42,089 bases of DNA from positions 1 through 42,089 of the forward strand of contig CANQBA010000033.1 in the NCBI GenBank assembly GCA_947589545.1, written 5' to 3'. Below are positions 7,703 to 16,759 of this stretch, one piece after another. The notes beneath the pieces are model-generated. The model did not search any database. It saw only the letters and a list, made by a program, of their open reading frames with translations, and was not told the origin of the DNA. How positions within the stretch are numbered: the first letter of the stretch is position 1; each line of letters begins with the position of its first letter. Source of the stretch: an uncultured Oscillospiraceae bacterium (GTDB lineage: Bacteria > Bacillota > Clostridia > Oscillospirales > Oscillospiraceae). Made by a program: the position numbers and the translations under genes.

Positions 7703-10306
7703 TTGGCAGAAGATTTTGGCCTGAAAATCGGTCTGGAGGGCGAAAAGGAGTTCAAGAGGGCCCTCTCGGAGATCAACCAGACGTTTAAGGTGCTTGGCTC
7801 CGAGATGAAGCTCGTATCCTCAGAGTTTGACAAGAACGACAGCTCCGTCCAGGCGCTCACCGCCCGGAACCAGGTGCTGAATAAGGAGATCGAGGCGCAG
7901 AAGCAGAAAATAGAGACGCTTCGCTCCGCCCTGCAGAATGCCGCCGAGTCCTTCGGCGAAAACGACCGCCGCACACAGAACTGGCAGATCCAGCTGAACA
8001 ATGCGGAAGCCGCCCTCAACGGCATGGAGCGTGAACTCTCGGACAACGAAAAGGCCATCGACGCTATGGGCGATGAGATGGACGACGCGGAAGAAAACAC
8101 CGAGGACTTCACCGACGCCGTTAAGGACAGCGGCGAGGAAGCCGATAAAGCGGGAAGCAAATTTGAGAGCTTCAAAAATGTTGTCTCGAAGGTCGCCAAA
8201 GCCGCCGCTGCCGCTGTCGCCGCCATTGGCACGGCAGCCGTCGCAGCCGGCAAAGCGATATGGGACATGGCAAACGATACCGCCGCGGCTGGGGACCAGA
8301 TCGACAAGATGTCGCAGAAGATCGGCATCAGTGCGGAAGCCTACCAGGAATGGTCGTATGTATTTGAACGCTGCGGCTCCGATGTGAACAACCTCCAGGC
8401 GGGTATGAAAACCCTGTCTACGGTCATCACCGACGCCGGGAACGGCTCCGCATCCGCCGCAGAGAAGCTGGCGGCTGTCGGCCTTTCCATCGAGGACCTG
8501 AACGGGCTGTCGCAGGAACAGCAGCTGGAGAAGGTCATCACCGCCCTGCAGGGCATGGGCTCCGGCGCGGAACGGACCGCCGCCGCTACCGACCTTCTCG
8601 GCAAATCCGCCACGGACATGGCGGCTGTCCTCAACATGACCGCCGAAGATACAGCGGCTCTGAGACAGGAAGCCGAGGACTACGGCATGGTCATGAGCAA
8701 CGAGGCGGTCGCCGCAAGCGCGGCATTCGAGGACAGTCTCACCCGGCTGAATAACACCTTCGGCGGTCTGAAGAACCGCATCATGGGTGATATGCTCCCG
8801 GCTCTGACCAGCATCATGGACGGCTTTTCCGACCTTATCGCCGGGAACGATGAAGCCGGGGAGAAAATCAAGAGCGGCGTCACCGACCTCATTACCAGCA
8901 TCAGCGGCATGATACCGCAGGTCGTGGAACTGGTCGGCACGATCGCCGACGCCGTGCTGGAAAGCGCGCCGGTCATCATTCAGTCGCTGGCGGAGGGCAT
9001 CCTCGCGGCTATCCCGACGCTGCTCCCCACCATCACCGAAGTCATCACGCAGCTTATCGGCGCGCTGGTGGAACTGCTCCCTCAGATCGTTGACGCCGGG
9101 ATGCAGATCATTGTGTCTCTGGTGCAGGGCATCGCGGAGAGCATTCCCACTCTCATTCCGCAGATGGTGGCGGTCGTCGCCCAAATGGTGCAGACGCTCA
9201 TCGACAATCTGCCTATGGTGCTTGACGCCGCGCTCCAGCTTATCACCGGGCTTGCCCAGGGACTTCTGGACGCAATCCCCGTGCTGATCGAGGCGCTCCC
9301 TCAGATCATCACGAGCATCGTGGAATTTATCATCGGCGCTATCCCGCAGATCATCGACGCCGGGATACAGCTTCTGACCTCGCTGGTAGCGGCTCTGCCG
9401 GAGATCATCACCGCCGTGGTCGAAGCGATCCCCCAAATCATCGAGGGACTGGTGACCGCTATCCTGGGGAGCATCCCCCAGCTTATCGACGCAGGCGTAA
9501 AGCTGCTGATTTCGCTGATACAGAATCTGCCCACCATCATCACCACGGTGGTCGGCGCCATTCCGCAGATCATTTCGGGACTGGTGACCGCCATCATCGG
9601 CAGTATTCCGCAGATCATCCAAGCTGGCGTGGAACTGCTGATTTCACTCATCAAGAATCTGCCCACCATCATCGTGGAGATCGTCAAGGCGGTCCCGCAG
9701 ATCATTTCCGGGCTGGTGTCCGCTTTCGGGCAGGGCGTGTCCCAGCTTGCCAATGTGGGCAAGAACCTGGTGCAAGGTCTCTGGAACGGCATCCAGTCCC
9801 TTGCATCGTGGCTTTGGAATAAAGTGTCCGGCTGGATCTCCGGCATTTGGGACGGCATCTGTAACTTCTTCGGCATCCACTCGCCCTCGACCGAGATGGC
9901 GTGGGTCGGCAAGATGCTGGTCAAAGGTCTGTCCGGCTCCATTGAGGACAACGGCGGCGACGCGGTCAAGGCCGCCGAAGCCATGACCGGGGATGTGCTT
10001 GGGGCTATGAGGGGGCTTGCGGACGGGGCAGCTCTTCGCGTCCCGGTGAGCTTTGCCGAGGAGATGAACGGTCTTGACCTGAGCGCGGCCTCTGCCCTCT
10101 CCGGCGCACACCGCGCCGGCGCAGAAGCGTCCGGGCAGGCCCAAAGCGGGACATCGGCGCCGGACCCCGGCTCCTTGGCGGACGCCATACGTTCCGCCCT
10201 TGACGGCGCTGCGGTCTATCTGAGCGGACGCCGTGTCGGGAACCTCGTGACAGCGCAGCAATCCAACGCCGTCCGTGCGCGGGGAGCCGCCGTCGTCCCG
10301 GTGTAA
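7703..10306 (+). CDS. Tail tape measure protein
   Basis: 867 residues, by far the longest phage gene here, as expected for the protein that sets tail length. Order: N-terminal domain beginning AEDFGLKIGLEGEKEFKRAL, a coiled coil with DUF-like SEFDKNDSSVQALTARNQVL, an Ala-rich hydrophobic segment near residues 165-190, a core with DQIDKMSQKIGISAEAYQEW, then about residues 400-690 with many tandem hydrophobic repeats of the IPQIIDAGIQLLTSLVAALP kind, and an end with FGIHSPSTEMAWVGKMLVKG. The start is TTG 7703 with a weak upstream GCGGTG; I see no better start. The repeats are likely membrane-active or helical spacer units. Confidence 0.93.
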   Translation: MAEDFGLKIGLEGEKEFKRALSEINQTFKVLGSEMKLVSSEFDKNDSSVQALTARNQVLNKEIEAQKQKIETLRSALQNAAESFGENDRRTQNWQIQLNNAEAALNGMERELSDNEKAIDAMGDEMDDAEENTEDFTDAVKDSGEEADKAGSKFESFKNVVSKVAKAAAAAVAAIGTAAVAAGKAIWDMANDTAAAGDQIDKMSQKIGISAEAYQEWSYVFERCGSDVNNLQAGMKTLSTVITDAGNGSASAAEKLAAVGLSIEDLNGLSQEQQLEKVITALQGMGSGAERTAAATDLLGKSATDMAAVLNMTAEDTAALRQEAEDYGMVMSNEAVAASAAFEDSLTRLNNTFGGLKNRIMGDMLPALTSIMDGFSDLIAGNDEAGEKIKSGVTDLITSISGMIPQVVELVGTIADAVLESAPVIIQSLAEGILAAIPTLLPTITEVITQLIGALVELLPQIVDAGMQIIVSLVQGIAESIPTLIPQMVAVVAQMVQTLIDNLPMVLDAALQLITGLAQGLLDAIPVLIEALPQIITSIVEFIIGAIPQIIDAGIQLLTSLVAALPEIITAVVEAIPQIIEGLVTAILGSIPQLIDAGVKLLISLIQNLPTIITTVVGAIPQIISGLVTAIIGSIPQIIQAGVELLISLIKNLPTIIVEIVKAVPQIISGLVSAFGQGVSQLANVGKNLVQGLWNGIQSLASWLWNKVSGWISGIWDGICNFFGIHSPSTEMAWVGKMLVKGLSGSIEDNGGDAVKAAEAMTGDVLGAMRGLADGAALRVPVSFAEEMNGLDLSAASALSGAHRAGAEASGQAQSGTSAPDPGSLADAIRSALDGAAVYLSGRRVGNLVTAQQSNAVRARGAAVVPV

Positions 10307-10316
10307 GGGGGCCAAT

Positions 10317-10676
10317 ATGAAAGCAAAACTCATTGTAAACGGCTTGGACATCTCCCGTGTTATCCGGGAGAACGGCCTCAAGCAATCCGAGATACAGCGC
10401 CTGGGCCGCAGCGTCATTACGCTGGACGGCACCTTGTACCAAACACAGACCGTCAAGCGGAGGCTGGACGTGGGGCTGGTGAACCTGAGAGACGACGGCT
10501 GGTACGCTGTCGAGCAGGCTCTCGCCACACGTCCCGCCTCCGTTACTTATGTGGACGACAGCCTTGGGGAGCGGACCGCGCTCTTTTATGTCGTGTCTCC
10601 CACAGCCGCCGCCAAGACCGTCCGGGGCGGTCACACCTGGTTTGGCGGCATCTCTTTCGCACTGGAGGAGCGGTAA
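10317..10676 (+). CDS. Small phage tail-region protein, function unknown
   Basis: 119 residues from ATG 10317, preceded by AAGGGGG. I do not recognise a named family with confidence. It occupies the place where distal tail proteins lie (directly after the tape measure) but is much shorter than a normal Dit. The start MKAKLIVNGLDISRVIRENG and the strand-rich rest with VITLDGTLYQTQTVKRRLDV suggest a small beta fold. Its stop shares bases with the next ATG (TAATG), so it is coupled to the large tail protein. A baseplate or tail-tip accessory role is inference from position only. Confidence 0.6.
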   Translation: MKAKLIVNGLDISRVIRENGLKQSEIQRLGRSVITLDGTLYQTQTVKRRLDVGLVNLRDDGWYAVEQALATRPASVTYVDDSLGERTALFYVVSPTAAAKTVRGGHTWFGGISFALEER

Positions 10677-12715
10677 TGCAGACAGTAAACGACACATACA
10701 GGGCCATGCTCCGGGACCCGTCCTGCGTAAAGGATCCCATGGTCCTTGTGGGCTCAGACCTCTTCGGGCAGGACCGCATCCTTTCCCTTGAGGTGAGCGG
10801 CGGGCTTTTCGCCCAGGACAGCCCCTGCGTGGGGAGCGCCGTAGCCCGTGAGCTGGAGATGTCCGTCCGCGGGCAGGGCGATGTGGGCAAGGCGGCGGAG
10901 GTCTGGCCTGTCGTGTCCCTGCGCGTGGGCGACCGGCGCAGCGAGCCCATTTTGCGCGGCGCGTTTTTTATTGACACGCGGGAGACGGACTCCGCCACGG
11001 GCGTCCTCACTGTCCACGCCTTCGATGCCATGATACTTACGGAGCGTGAGTGGGTCCCGGACCGGGCTATGGTCTTTCCCATGCCGATGGACGAGGCCGT
11101 GACTGCGCTCTCGAAGCTATTGAACCTGGAGGTGGACCCCAGGACGGTCCTCCGCCACGATTACACCATTGACTACCCCGCCACGGGTACCACTATGCGG
11201 CAGGTGCTGCGATGGGTCGGCGGGGCACACGGAGGGAACTGGACGATCACAGAGGAGGGGCGGCTCCGCCTTGTCCCTCTTCGCAATGAGAACGCGGATG
11301 TGGTGGAGCTGGGCCGCGAGGCCGCGGGGATACAGATAGGCGCAGCGCTTGACCCCATCACGCGCATCGTGGTGAACGTGGACAACGCCAACCGCTATGA
11401 GGCCGGAGACGACACGGGGCTGACGCTGGAGGTGGATTGTCCCTACGGCACCCAGGCCATTGCCGATGACCTGCTGGCCCTCCTGGGCGGATACGTTTAT
11501 CTGCCCTTCGAGGCAACCGACGCCGTCCTGGACCCCGCCGCCGAGCTGGGCGACACCGTCATCGTGGACGGCGTCCAGGCTCCGCTGGTCAGGGCCGACA
11601 CCGTCTTCGACGCGCTCATGACCTCGGACATTTCCGCTCCCGGTCATAAGGACACGGAGAGCGAGCTTGGGGTGTGGTCCGGACCCCTGACGTCAATGGT
11701 CGAACGCCGGCTCGCGCGGACCTACTCGGCAATAGAGAAGAGCGCCGAGGAGGTCCGCGCCTATGTGCGGGACAACGTGACCGACGCCCTGGCGGAGGTG
11801 GATGTACGGCTCGGTGAAATATCTCAGCGCGTCAGCGATGGCGAGACGAAGGCCGCGGAGATCGAGACGAAGGTAGACGGCATCAAGCTGGAGGTCACCC
11901 AAAGCGCCGGGGCGGACGGGACCGTCACCGCCCGCATCACCCTCAAGGTGGGTCCCAACTCCTACTCGGGGTTTATTAAGATGGACGGCAATCTGGAGGT
12001 CAGCGGTCAGCTCTCCGCCGACGCTCTGTACGCCGCCCTGGGTGACATCGCCCAGCTCACCGTGGACCAGGTCTCCACCTCCCGGCGCATCCCCATGTAT
12101 CTTGCCGGGGATACGGGTGACGACAACTTTATCCGCATCAGCGGTATGGAAATAGAATTTGTGACGGGCAGCACGGACGGCAGCACCGAGCAGGCCGCAG
12201 CTCCCACAGGGCTCCCTCTTTACTGGGAGGATGACCCCTCCGGGGCCGACCTGGGCGCGGACGGGTATCCGTACCGCGGCGGCGAGCGTATCTTCACCAC
12301 CACCTCCCGCACGGCGTGGCCTGTCACTGTGTACGTCTACTCCGAGTCCGTAAAGCGCCGGATATGCTTTGACGACAGCGACGGCCAGTACGTCCCAACG
12401 GACATCTTCGGGGCCGGGAACGGCGCCGGAGGGCAATTCGGCAGGCTCGTCAAGGCCGCCAACAGGCTGGAGCTTATCTATGTGTCCTCAAGCCGCAAGG
12501 AGGTCGGCATCATTGCCAGGGACTCGGGCTATCTGGACCTCTACGGTCTGCGCCGGCCCACCGCGCTGGATTTCAGCGGCTGGGATTCCGGGTATTTCAC
12601 CGAGCGCGTAGACGGCGATGAAACAGAGCATCGCTTCGGTGTGAGCTTTGACAGCCAGGGCCGGCCTGAGCGGATAACAGACAGCGACGGACACAGCACG
12701 CAGATAAGGTGGTGA
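10676..12715 (+). CDS. Large tail / baseplate protein (tail-associated, fibre-like C-terminus)
   Basis: 679 residues. The first ~330 residues (SLEVSGGLFAQDSPCVGSAV, then VLTVHAFDAMILTEREWVPD, then DYPATGTTMRQVLRWVGGAH) resemble the hub domain of tail-associated proteins. Around residues 335-400 a helical segment SMVERRLARTYSAIEKSAEE leads to a triple-coil-like stretch, and the repeat ISQRVSDGETKAAEIETKVD is typical of prophage tail proteins. The rest is a beta-rich domain. No protease or cell-wall hydrolase motif is visible, so I do not call a tail lysin. It is coupled to the preceding gene and followed by small fibre-region genes. Confidence 0.78.
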   Translation: MQTVNDTYRAMLRDPSCVKDPMVLVGSDLFGQDRILSLEVSGGLFAQDSPCVGSAVARELEMSVRGQGDVGKAAEVWPVVSLRVGDRRSEPILRGAFFIDTRETDSATGVLTVHAFDAMILTEREWVPDRAMVFPMPMDEAVTALSKLLNLEVDPRTVLRHDYTIDYPATGTTMRQVLRWVGGAHGGNWTITEEGRLRLVPLRNENADVVELGREAAGIQIGAALDPITRIVVNVDNANRYEAGDDTGLTLEVDCPYGTQAIADDLLALLGGYVYLPFEATDAVLDPAAELGDTVIVDGVQAPLVRADTVFDALMTSDISAPGHKDTESELGVWSGPLTSMVERRLARTYSAIEKSAEEVRAYVRDNVTDALAEVDVRLGEISQRVSDGETKAAEIETKVDGIKLEVTQSAGADGTVTARITLKVGPNSYSGFIKMDGNLEVSGQLSADALYAALGDIAQLTVDQVSTSRRIPMYLAGDTGDDNFIRISGMEIEFVTGSTDGSTEQAAAPTGLPLYWEDDPSGADLGADGYPYRGGERIFTTTSRTAWPVTVYVYSESVKRRICFDDSDGQYVPTDIFGAGNGAGGQFGRLVKAANRLELIYVSSSRKEVGIIARDSGYLDLYGLRRPTALDFSGWDSGYFTERVDGDETEHRFGVSFDSQGRPERITDSDGHSTQIRW

Positions 12716-12719
12716 GGTC

Positions 12720-13007
12720 GTGGACTACGACAAGAACAGCTTTCTGGCGGGCCTCTCCGTGGGCCGCACCCTCAAGGGCTGGGCCGGGGGCGGAGCGGGC
12801 AGCGGCAGCGGAGGAGGCGGCGGCTTGGCTATGCCGCAAATCGTCCGGAGCTTCCGACTGGCGGACGACGTCAGAGCGCCCTGGGCGCGGGCGGGGGCGA
12901 TGCCCTCGGCGGTCACGCTTTTGGAGCTTGCGGAATCTCTCACGGTCTCCGGCGCTGTGCTTGGACGGATGCCGCTGGCGGCGACAGATTTTGAGGAGGT
13001 GACCTGA
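12720..13007 (+). CDS. Small glycine-rich phage protein, function unknown
   Basis: 95 residues, GTG start at 12720 four bases after the preceding stop, with a GTGAGG-type site nearby. A start MDYDKNSFLAGLSVGRTLKG is followed by a Gly/Ser linker (about residues 23-36) and a short C-terminal domain PQIVRSFRLADDVRAPWARA. Such N-terminus-plus-linker proteins are common between tail tip and fibre genes, where they anchor fibres, but that is inference. The stop directly abuts the next GTG start. Confidence 0.62.
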   Translation: MDYDKNSFLAGLSVGRTLKGWAGGGAGSGSGGGGGLAMPQIVRSFRLADDVRAPWARAGAMPSAVTLLELAESLTVSGAVLGRMPLAATDFEEVT

Positions 13008-14327
13008 GTGGTCAGCAGATCTATTCAGGAGGTGAGGAACACACTCACCTTTAAAGAAAAGACGGAGATGGGGACCATCTGCAAAGCGTATGTCTCGGCG
13101 CTTCTCTCGGTGTGTCCGGGACTTAGCGTCCACTCCATCGCCGCGGACACCGCGGACATTTACGACGTCCGCCTGAAATGGACGCCCTTTGACGGGTATC
13201 TCAGGATATTCAACGGCGGCAGCACCGGAGACACGGCGGGCGGCTCCTTTTTACGCATCCAGTGGCTGTATTCCACCGGCACGGCGTTTCTCTCCGCCGC
13301 CTCCGGCTACCAGAGCTACGGCACGGATTATCCCATCCTGTCCTGCAGCTCCTACTCGGAGAACGGGAAGACGACCTACATCAAGCACATCCGGGTGATC
13401 TACTCCGGCATCGGCGGGTTTTTGAACACGTTTGCCCTCTACAACCCGGACGGGAACGCCTCGGTGAGCATCTATTTCAACTGGTTCTACTCCACGGAGC
13501 TGAAAAAGCGGGTATGCTGCTTCGGTTATTCGGGCGCGGGCTCCTGCTCCAACGCCGGACAGGTCTACACAAACTGCGGCGTGAAGCTGGACATCCTCTC
13601 CAACTGTGTGGTGGACGGTTCCTCCGCCACCGTCACCGTCACGGACCAATCCGGCGTCCAGGACATTCTCTATTATCCGTCGGACACCGGCGCGGCGCTG
13701 CTGTATCCCGTCTACACCTCCGGGCATATCACCTCGCTTCAAACGAACCTCGGCCTGATGATGTGGGGCGGAACGTATGTCCTGTACGCTCTCTGCGGCA
13801 GAGGCACCAACACCCCCATCGCCATAGAGCCGCAAAGGAGCTACACCGTCAACGGCTCCGTCTACAAAGGCTGCGGCACCACTCTTTACATCCCCGGCGC
13901 CGCGGACGGCTTGGGCGAGGCAGCGCCGGAGGAGGGCGACGGCTCCCCCTCCCAGGGGCAGAAGGGCGCCACCTTTACGCCCACCGTCTCGGCGGACGGA
14001 CTGCTCTCCTGGACAAACGATGGCGGTCTCCTGAACCCCAGCCCCATAAACATCATGGGTAAAGACGGCGAGGACGGGCAGACGCCGCAAAGAGGCGTGG
14101 ATTACTGGACGGACGCAGACAAGGCAGAGATCGTCCGGGATGTGGTGGAGAAGGTGGACGGGGACGGCGGGTACGAGCTTCCTGCCGCCACATCCGCCGC
14201 CCTCGGCGGCGTCAAGGCCAGCGACACCCTGACCGTGGACGCGGACGGGACCGCCCATGTGAACATGAAGCCGATACAGGACTACATCGACAAAGCATTG
14301 GGGGCGATCGAAAATGGCTCTTACTGA
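13008..14327 (+). CDS. Tail fibre / receptor-binding candidate
   Basis: 439 residues, GTG start directly after the previous stop. The N-terminal ~290 residues are strand-rich with an unusual cluster of cysteines (KKRVCCFGYSGAGSCSNAGQ and following). Then comes a phage-fibre module, KGATFTPTVSADGLLSWTND, GKDGEDGQTPQRGVDYWTDA and a helical DKAEIVRDVVEKV. The end YELPAATSAALGGVKASDTL is similar to a segment of the head-fibre protein at 4049. The layout suggests a virion fibre with an exposed binding domain; host receptor is unknown. A 14-base overlap joins it to the next gene. Confidence 0.7.
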   Translation: MVSRSIQEVRNTLTFKEKTEMGTICKAYVSALLSVCPGLSVHSIAADTADIYDVRLKWTPFDGYLRIFNGGSTGDTAGGSFLRIQWLYSTGTAFLSAASGYQSYGTDYPILSCSSYSENGKTTYIKHIRVIYSGIGGFLNTFALYNPDGNASVSIYFNWFYSTELKKRVCCFGYSGAGSCSNAGQVYTNCGVKLDILSNCVVDGSSATVTVTDQSGVQDILYYPSDTGAALLYPVYTSGHITSLQTNLGLMMWGGTYVLYALCGRGTNTPIAIEPQRSYTVNGSVYKGCGTTLYIPGAADGLGEAAPEEGDGSPSQGQKGATFTPTVSADGLLSWTNDGGLLNPSPINIMGKDGEDGQTPQRGVDYWTDADKAEIVRDVVEKVDGDGGYELPAATSAALGGVKASDTLTVDADGTAHVNMKPIQDYIDKALGAIENGSY

Positions 14328-14745
14328 CAAGCTCGCCGCCATCGGCGACGCCATCCGGCTGAGGACCGGAGGCGTGGACAAGCTCACCCTGGCTGAGATG
14401 CCGGAGGCCATTGCCGGCATTCCCTCCGGCGGCTCCGGCGAGGGCAGCGGCACGGTGCGGTATGTTGTGGGAACGCCCGTGGCTTTCCGAATCTCCGACT
14501 GGGACGCGGACGCCGCGGGCCACACCTATACGCTGCCCCTCACCGGGTACAAGGTCGGGGCAAACGGCGCGCAGCTCGGCCTCATGCCCGCTTCCTCCTC
14601 CGTCAATACGCAGGCGGTGGTGGAGGCGGCGCTGACCATCGTGAGCGGAAACAGGGCCGGGGCCACCTCCCTCACTCTCTCTGCCGTCAATATCCCGAAA
14701 GGCGACCTGACCGTGGCAGTCTTCGGATTGGAGGCACGGGAATGA
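14314..14745 (+). CDS. Tail fibre-associated protein
   Basis: 143 residues from ATG 14314, overlapping the previous gene by 14 bases. The N-terminal motif LTDKLAAIGDAIRLRTGGVD then KLTLAEMPEAIAGIPSGGSG is a very common opening module of Clostridia prophage tail proteins. A Gly/Ser linker leads into a beta-rich ~95-residue domain ending VNIPKGDLTVAVFGLEARE. Enzyme motifs are absent. The stop overlaps the ATG of the prenyltransferase gene (ATGA). Structural role likely, exact role unknown. Confidence 0.68.
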   Translation: MALTDKLAAIGDAIRLRTGGVDKLTLAEMPEAIAGIPSGGSGEGSGTVRYVVGTPVAFRISDWDADAAGHTYTLPLTGYKVGANGAQLGLMPASSSVNTQAVVEAALTIVSGNRAGATSLTLSAVNIPKGDLTVAVFGLEARE

Positions 14746-15398
14746 ACGAGCTTAACCACATCGCCGTCATCGCCGATGGCAACGGGCGCTGGGCGGAGCG
14801 CCGGGGTCTGGACCGCGCCCGAGGACACGAAGAGGGACTTAACCGCGTGGAGGACATGATGCACTGGTGCGTGGAGCTGAGCATCCCGATCCTGTCGGTC
14901 TATTGCTTCAGCTGGGAAAATTGGAGCCGACCGCAGGAGGAGGTGGACTCGCTGTTTGAACTGGCGAACCACTACTTCGAGAGATACCGGGAATTTGCCG
15001 AGAACAACATCCGCGTACTCATTTCCGGGACCACAAAGCGCGTAAAGCCTGAGAGCTTAGAGAAAATGGAGCGCATCCAGCGGGAGACCGCCCACTGCGA
15101 CGGGCTGACGCTCAACTTGTGCGTCAACTACTCCGGGCGTATGGAAATCGTTGACGCGATTGCCAAGGGCGCCCGGACGGAGGATGAGATCACCGCCGCG
15201 CTCTACCAACGGCTCCCGGAGCCGGACCTCATCATCCGCACCGGGGGCTACCGGCGGTTGAGCAATTTTCTTTTGTGGCAGTCGGCCTACGCTGAATTAT
15301 ACTTCACGGACACACTCTTCCCGGACCTGAGTTTGGGAGAATTTCGTCACGCCGTGCGGCGTTTTGAGCGGACGCGGCGGAAGTTTGGAGGCGCATGA
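14742..15398 (+). CDS. uppS: Phage-encoded cis-prenyltransferase (undecaprenyl diphosphate synthase-like)
   Basis: 218 residues, against about 250 for bacterial UppS. The family adds isoprene units to farnesyl diphosphate to make the C55 carrier lipid for peptidoglycan. Signature regions are present: HIAVIADGNGRWAERRGL with Asp12, GH at 28-29, the FSWENWSRP loop, LNLCVNYSGRMEI, and IIRTGGYRRLSNFLLWQSAY then AELYFTDTLFPD with the two diphosphate-binding arginines and the Mg-binding Glu. The ending RRKFGGA matches the family's usual C-terminus, so the gene looks complete; loops are shorter. It overlaps both neighbours by four bases (ATGA), so it belongs to the late operon. UppS activity is inferred; a different chain length is possible. 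Confidence 0.9.
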   Translation: MNELNHIAVIADGNGRWAERRGLDRARGHEEGLNRVEDMMHWCVELSIPILSVYCFSWENWSRPQEEVDSLFELANHYFERYREFAENNIRVLISGTTKRVKPESLEKMERIQRETAHCDGLTLNLCVNYSGRMEIVDAIAKGARTEDEITAALYQRLPEPDLIIRTGGYRRLSNFLLWQSAYAELYFTDTLFPDLSLGEFRHAVRRFERTRRKFGGA

Positions 15399-16303
15399 TG
15401 TATACGTCGGAACAGTACAAATATCTGCTTCTTCGTCGCCTCCAGCGGGACTTTTCGATGCCCTCGGCAGCAGACCGGGCGTACACCTACAACTTCTTTC
15501 TTCGCCTGTTCGAGGGCATAACCGTCACGGAGGCGGCCTACGCCTCGTTCATCTCCGTCATGGACGAGGAGCTTGAATACTGCGCCGAGAACGGCTACTA
15601 CTCCGTGGACACGATTCCGCAGGACTCCGTGAAGGAGCATACGCTTCTCCTCCAGCCGGCCTTTGCCGCGCTGGGTATCCGGATGGACATTCAACTGAGC
15701 GGCCCGGCATTCGGGATGCAGAATATGTACCTGACCGCAACGGCGGTCTTCACGAAGCCCGACGGCACGGAGCTTTCCTGGGTCGTGGACGGCGCCTCCC
15801 TTGGCTCGGCCAGCAACTACTTCCGCATCAACTCCCTCGCCGGGACGGAATACGGCTACGCCACGGACTCGGCGCGGTACTATCGCCTGGAGGATACAGA
15901 GCCGCTGGGGGCCGACGGCCTTGACCCGCACTGCGCCGGACCCGGCCTTGGCTGGGCCTACAGCGCGGAGGACAACGCCCTCACGGTGTCCGGCTCCGGC
16001 TCCTTCGCCGGGGTGGTGGCGGACGGGCAGCTGGGCTGCGGCGACTACGTCACCCTCATCCTCGGCGCGGAGGTGGGGCGGCTGCTTCCGGGCTGCCTCG
16101 GGAGCGCCACGCGGCCCTTCGCCCACATAAAAACGCTGGTGGTCCTCCGCCCGGAGGACGCGCCCCTCACCCTGGACGCGGGCATCATCCACAACACGGC
16201 CCGGACCCTGGACGTGTACACGGACAACGCCTGGCTCCGGGCCTACAGCTTCCCATCAAACGTCACCGTCAACCTCCACCCCCTCTCGGAGTGGGCGGGC
16301 TGA
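15395..16303 (+). CDS. Phage minor structural protein with beta-rich C-terminal domain
   Basis: 302 residues, ATG overlapping the uppS-like stop (ATGA). The N-terminal ~85 residues are helical (YLLLRRLQRDFSMPSAADRA). The middle is beta-rich. After residue ~190 the segment GLGWAYSAEDNALTVSGSGS resembles repeats found beside leucine-rich or BspA-like surface domains, and the end NVTVNLHPLSEWAG is like those of minor tail proteins. I do not recognise the whole. It is the last gene before the holin, so a tail-tip or host-contact role is plausible but inferred. Confidence 0.62.
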   Translation: MMYTSEQYKYLLLRRLQRDFSMPSAADRAYTYNFFLRLFEGITVTEAAYASFISVMDEELEYCAENGYYSVDTIPQDSVKEHTLLLQPAFAALGIRMDIQLSGPAFGMQNMYLTATAVFTKPDGTELSWVVDGASLGSASNYFRINSLAGTEYGYATDSARYYRLEDTEPLGADGLDPHCAGPGLGWAYSAEDNALTVSGSGSFAGVVADGQLGCGDYVTLILGAEVGRLLPGCLGSATRPFAHIKTLVVLRPEDAPLTLDAGIIHNTARTLDVYTDNAWLRAYSFPSNVTVNLHPLSEWAG

Positions 16304-16342
16304 CGGGCGAGATACATTTAAATATATGAGGAGGAAAAAACA

Positions 16343-16759
16343 ATGAAACAGGTATGGAACGGTATTCAGGCGGGGGCGGCGGCGCTGGGAGGGTTTCTCG
16401 GCTGGTTCCTGGGCGGAGCGGACGGCTTCCTCTACGCGCTGATCGCCTTCGCGGTGATCGACTATGTGACGGGCGTTCTGTGCGCCATCGCGGACAAGAC
16501 GCTGGACAGCTCCGTGGGCTTCTGGGGCATCTGCCGGAAGGTCCTCATCTTCGTCCTGGTGGGCATCGGCAACATTCTGGACGTCCATGTGCTGGGCAAG
16601 GCCGGGGTGATGCGGACGGCGGTCATCTTCTTCTACCTCTCCAACGAGGGCGTGAGCCTTCTGGAAAACTCCGCCCGTCTGGGGCTGCCCATCCCGGAAA
16701 AGCTCCGGGACGTGCTGGCGCAGCTCCACGGTCGTGACGGAAAGGACGGTGAGGAGTGA
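16343..16759 (+). CDS. Phage holin, toxin-secretion/phage-lysis type
   Basis: 138 residues with AGGAGG well placed before ATG 16343. It contains hydrophobic segments near residues 10-25, 28-47 (FLYALIAFAVIDYVTGVLCA), 65-82 (CRKVLIFVLVGIGNILDVHV) and 88-100, followed by the family-typical FYLSNEGVSLLENSARLGLP and PEKLRDVLAQL. The segment YVTGVL after an Asp is diagnostic for this holin family. It would form membrane holes that release or activate the amidase encoded next; the two genes overlap at TGATG. Confidence 0.93.
   Translation: MKQVWNGIQAGAAALGGFLGWFLGGADGFLYALIAFAVIDYVTGVLCAIADKTLDSSVGFWGICRKVLIFVLVGIGNILDVHVLGKAGVMRTAVIFFYLSNEGVSLLENSARLGLPIPEKLRDVLAQLHGRDGKDGEE

Noticed and set aside
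7820-9622. 600-codon open frame on the minus strand inside the tape measure gene
   Set aside because: Repetitive Asp/Arg/Gly sequence that reflects the tape-measure repeats; no ribosome site or context.
8930-9720. Repeated sequence inside the tape measure gene considered as a DNA repeat or CRISPR-like array
   Set aside because: The periodicity is at protein level (hydrophobic repeats of about 37 residues) and the DNA has drifted; no spacers.
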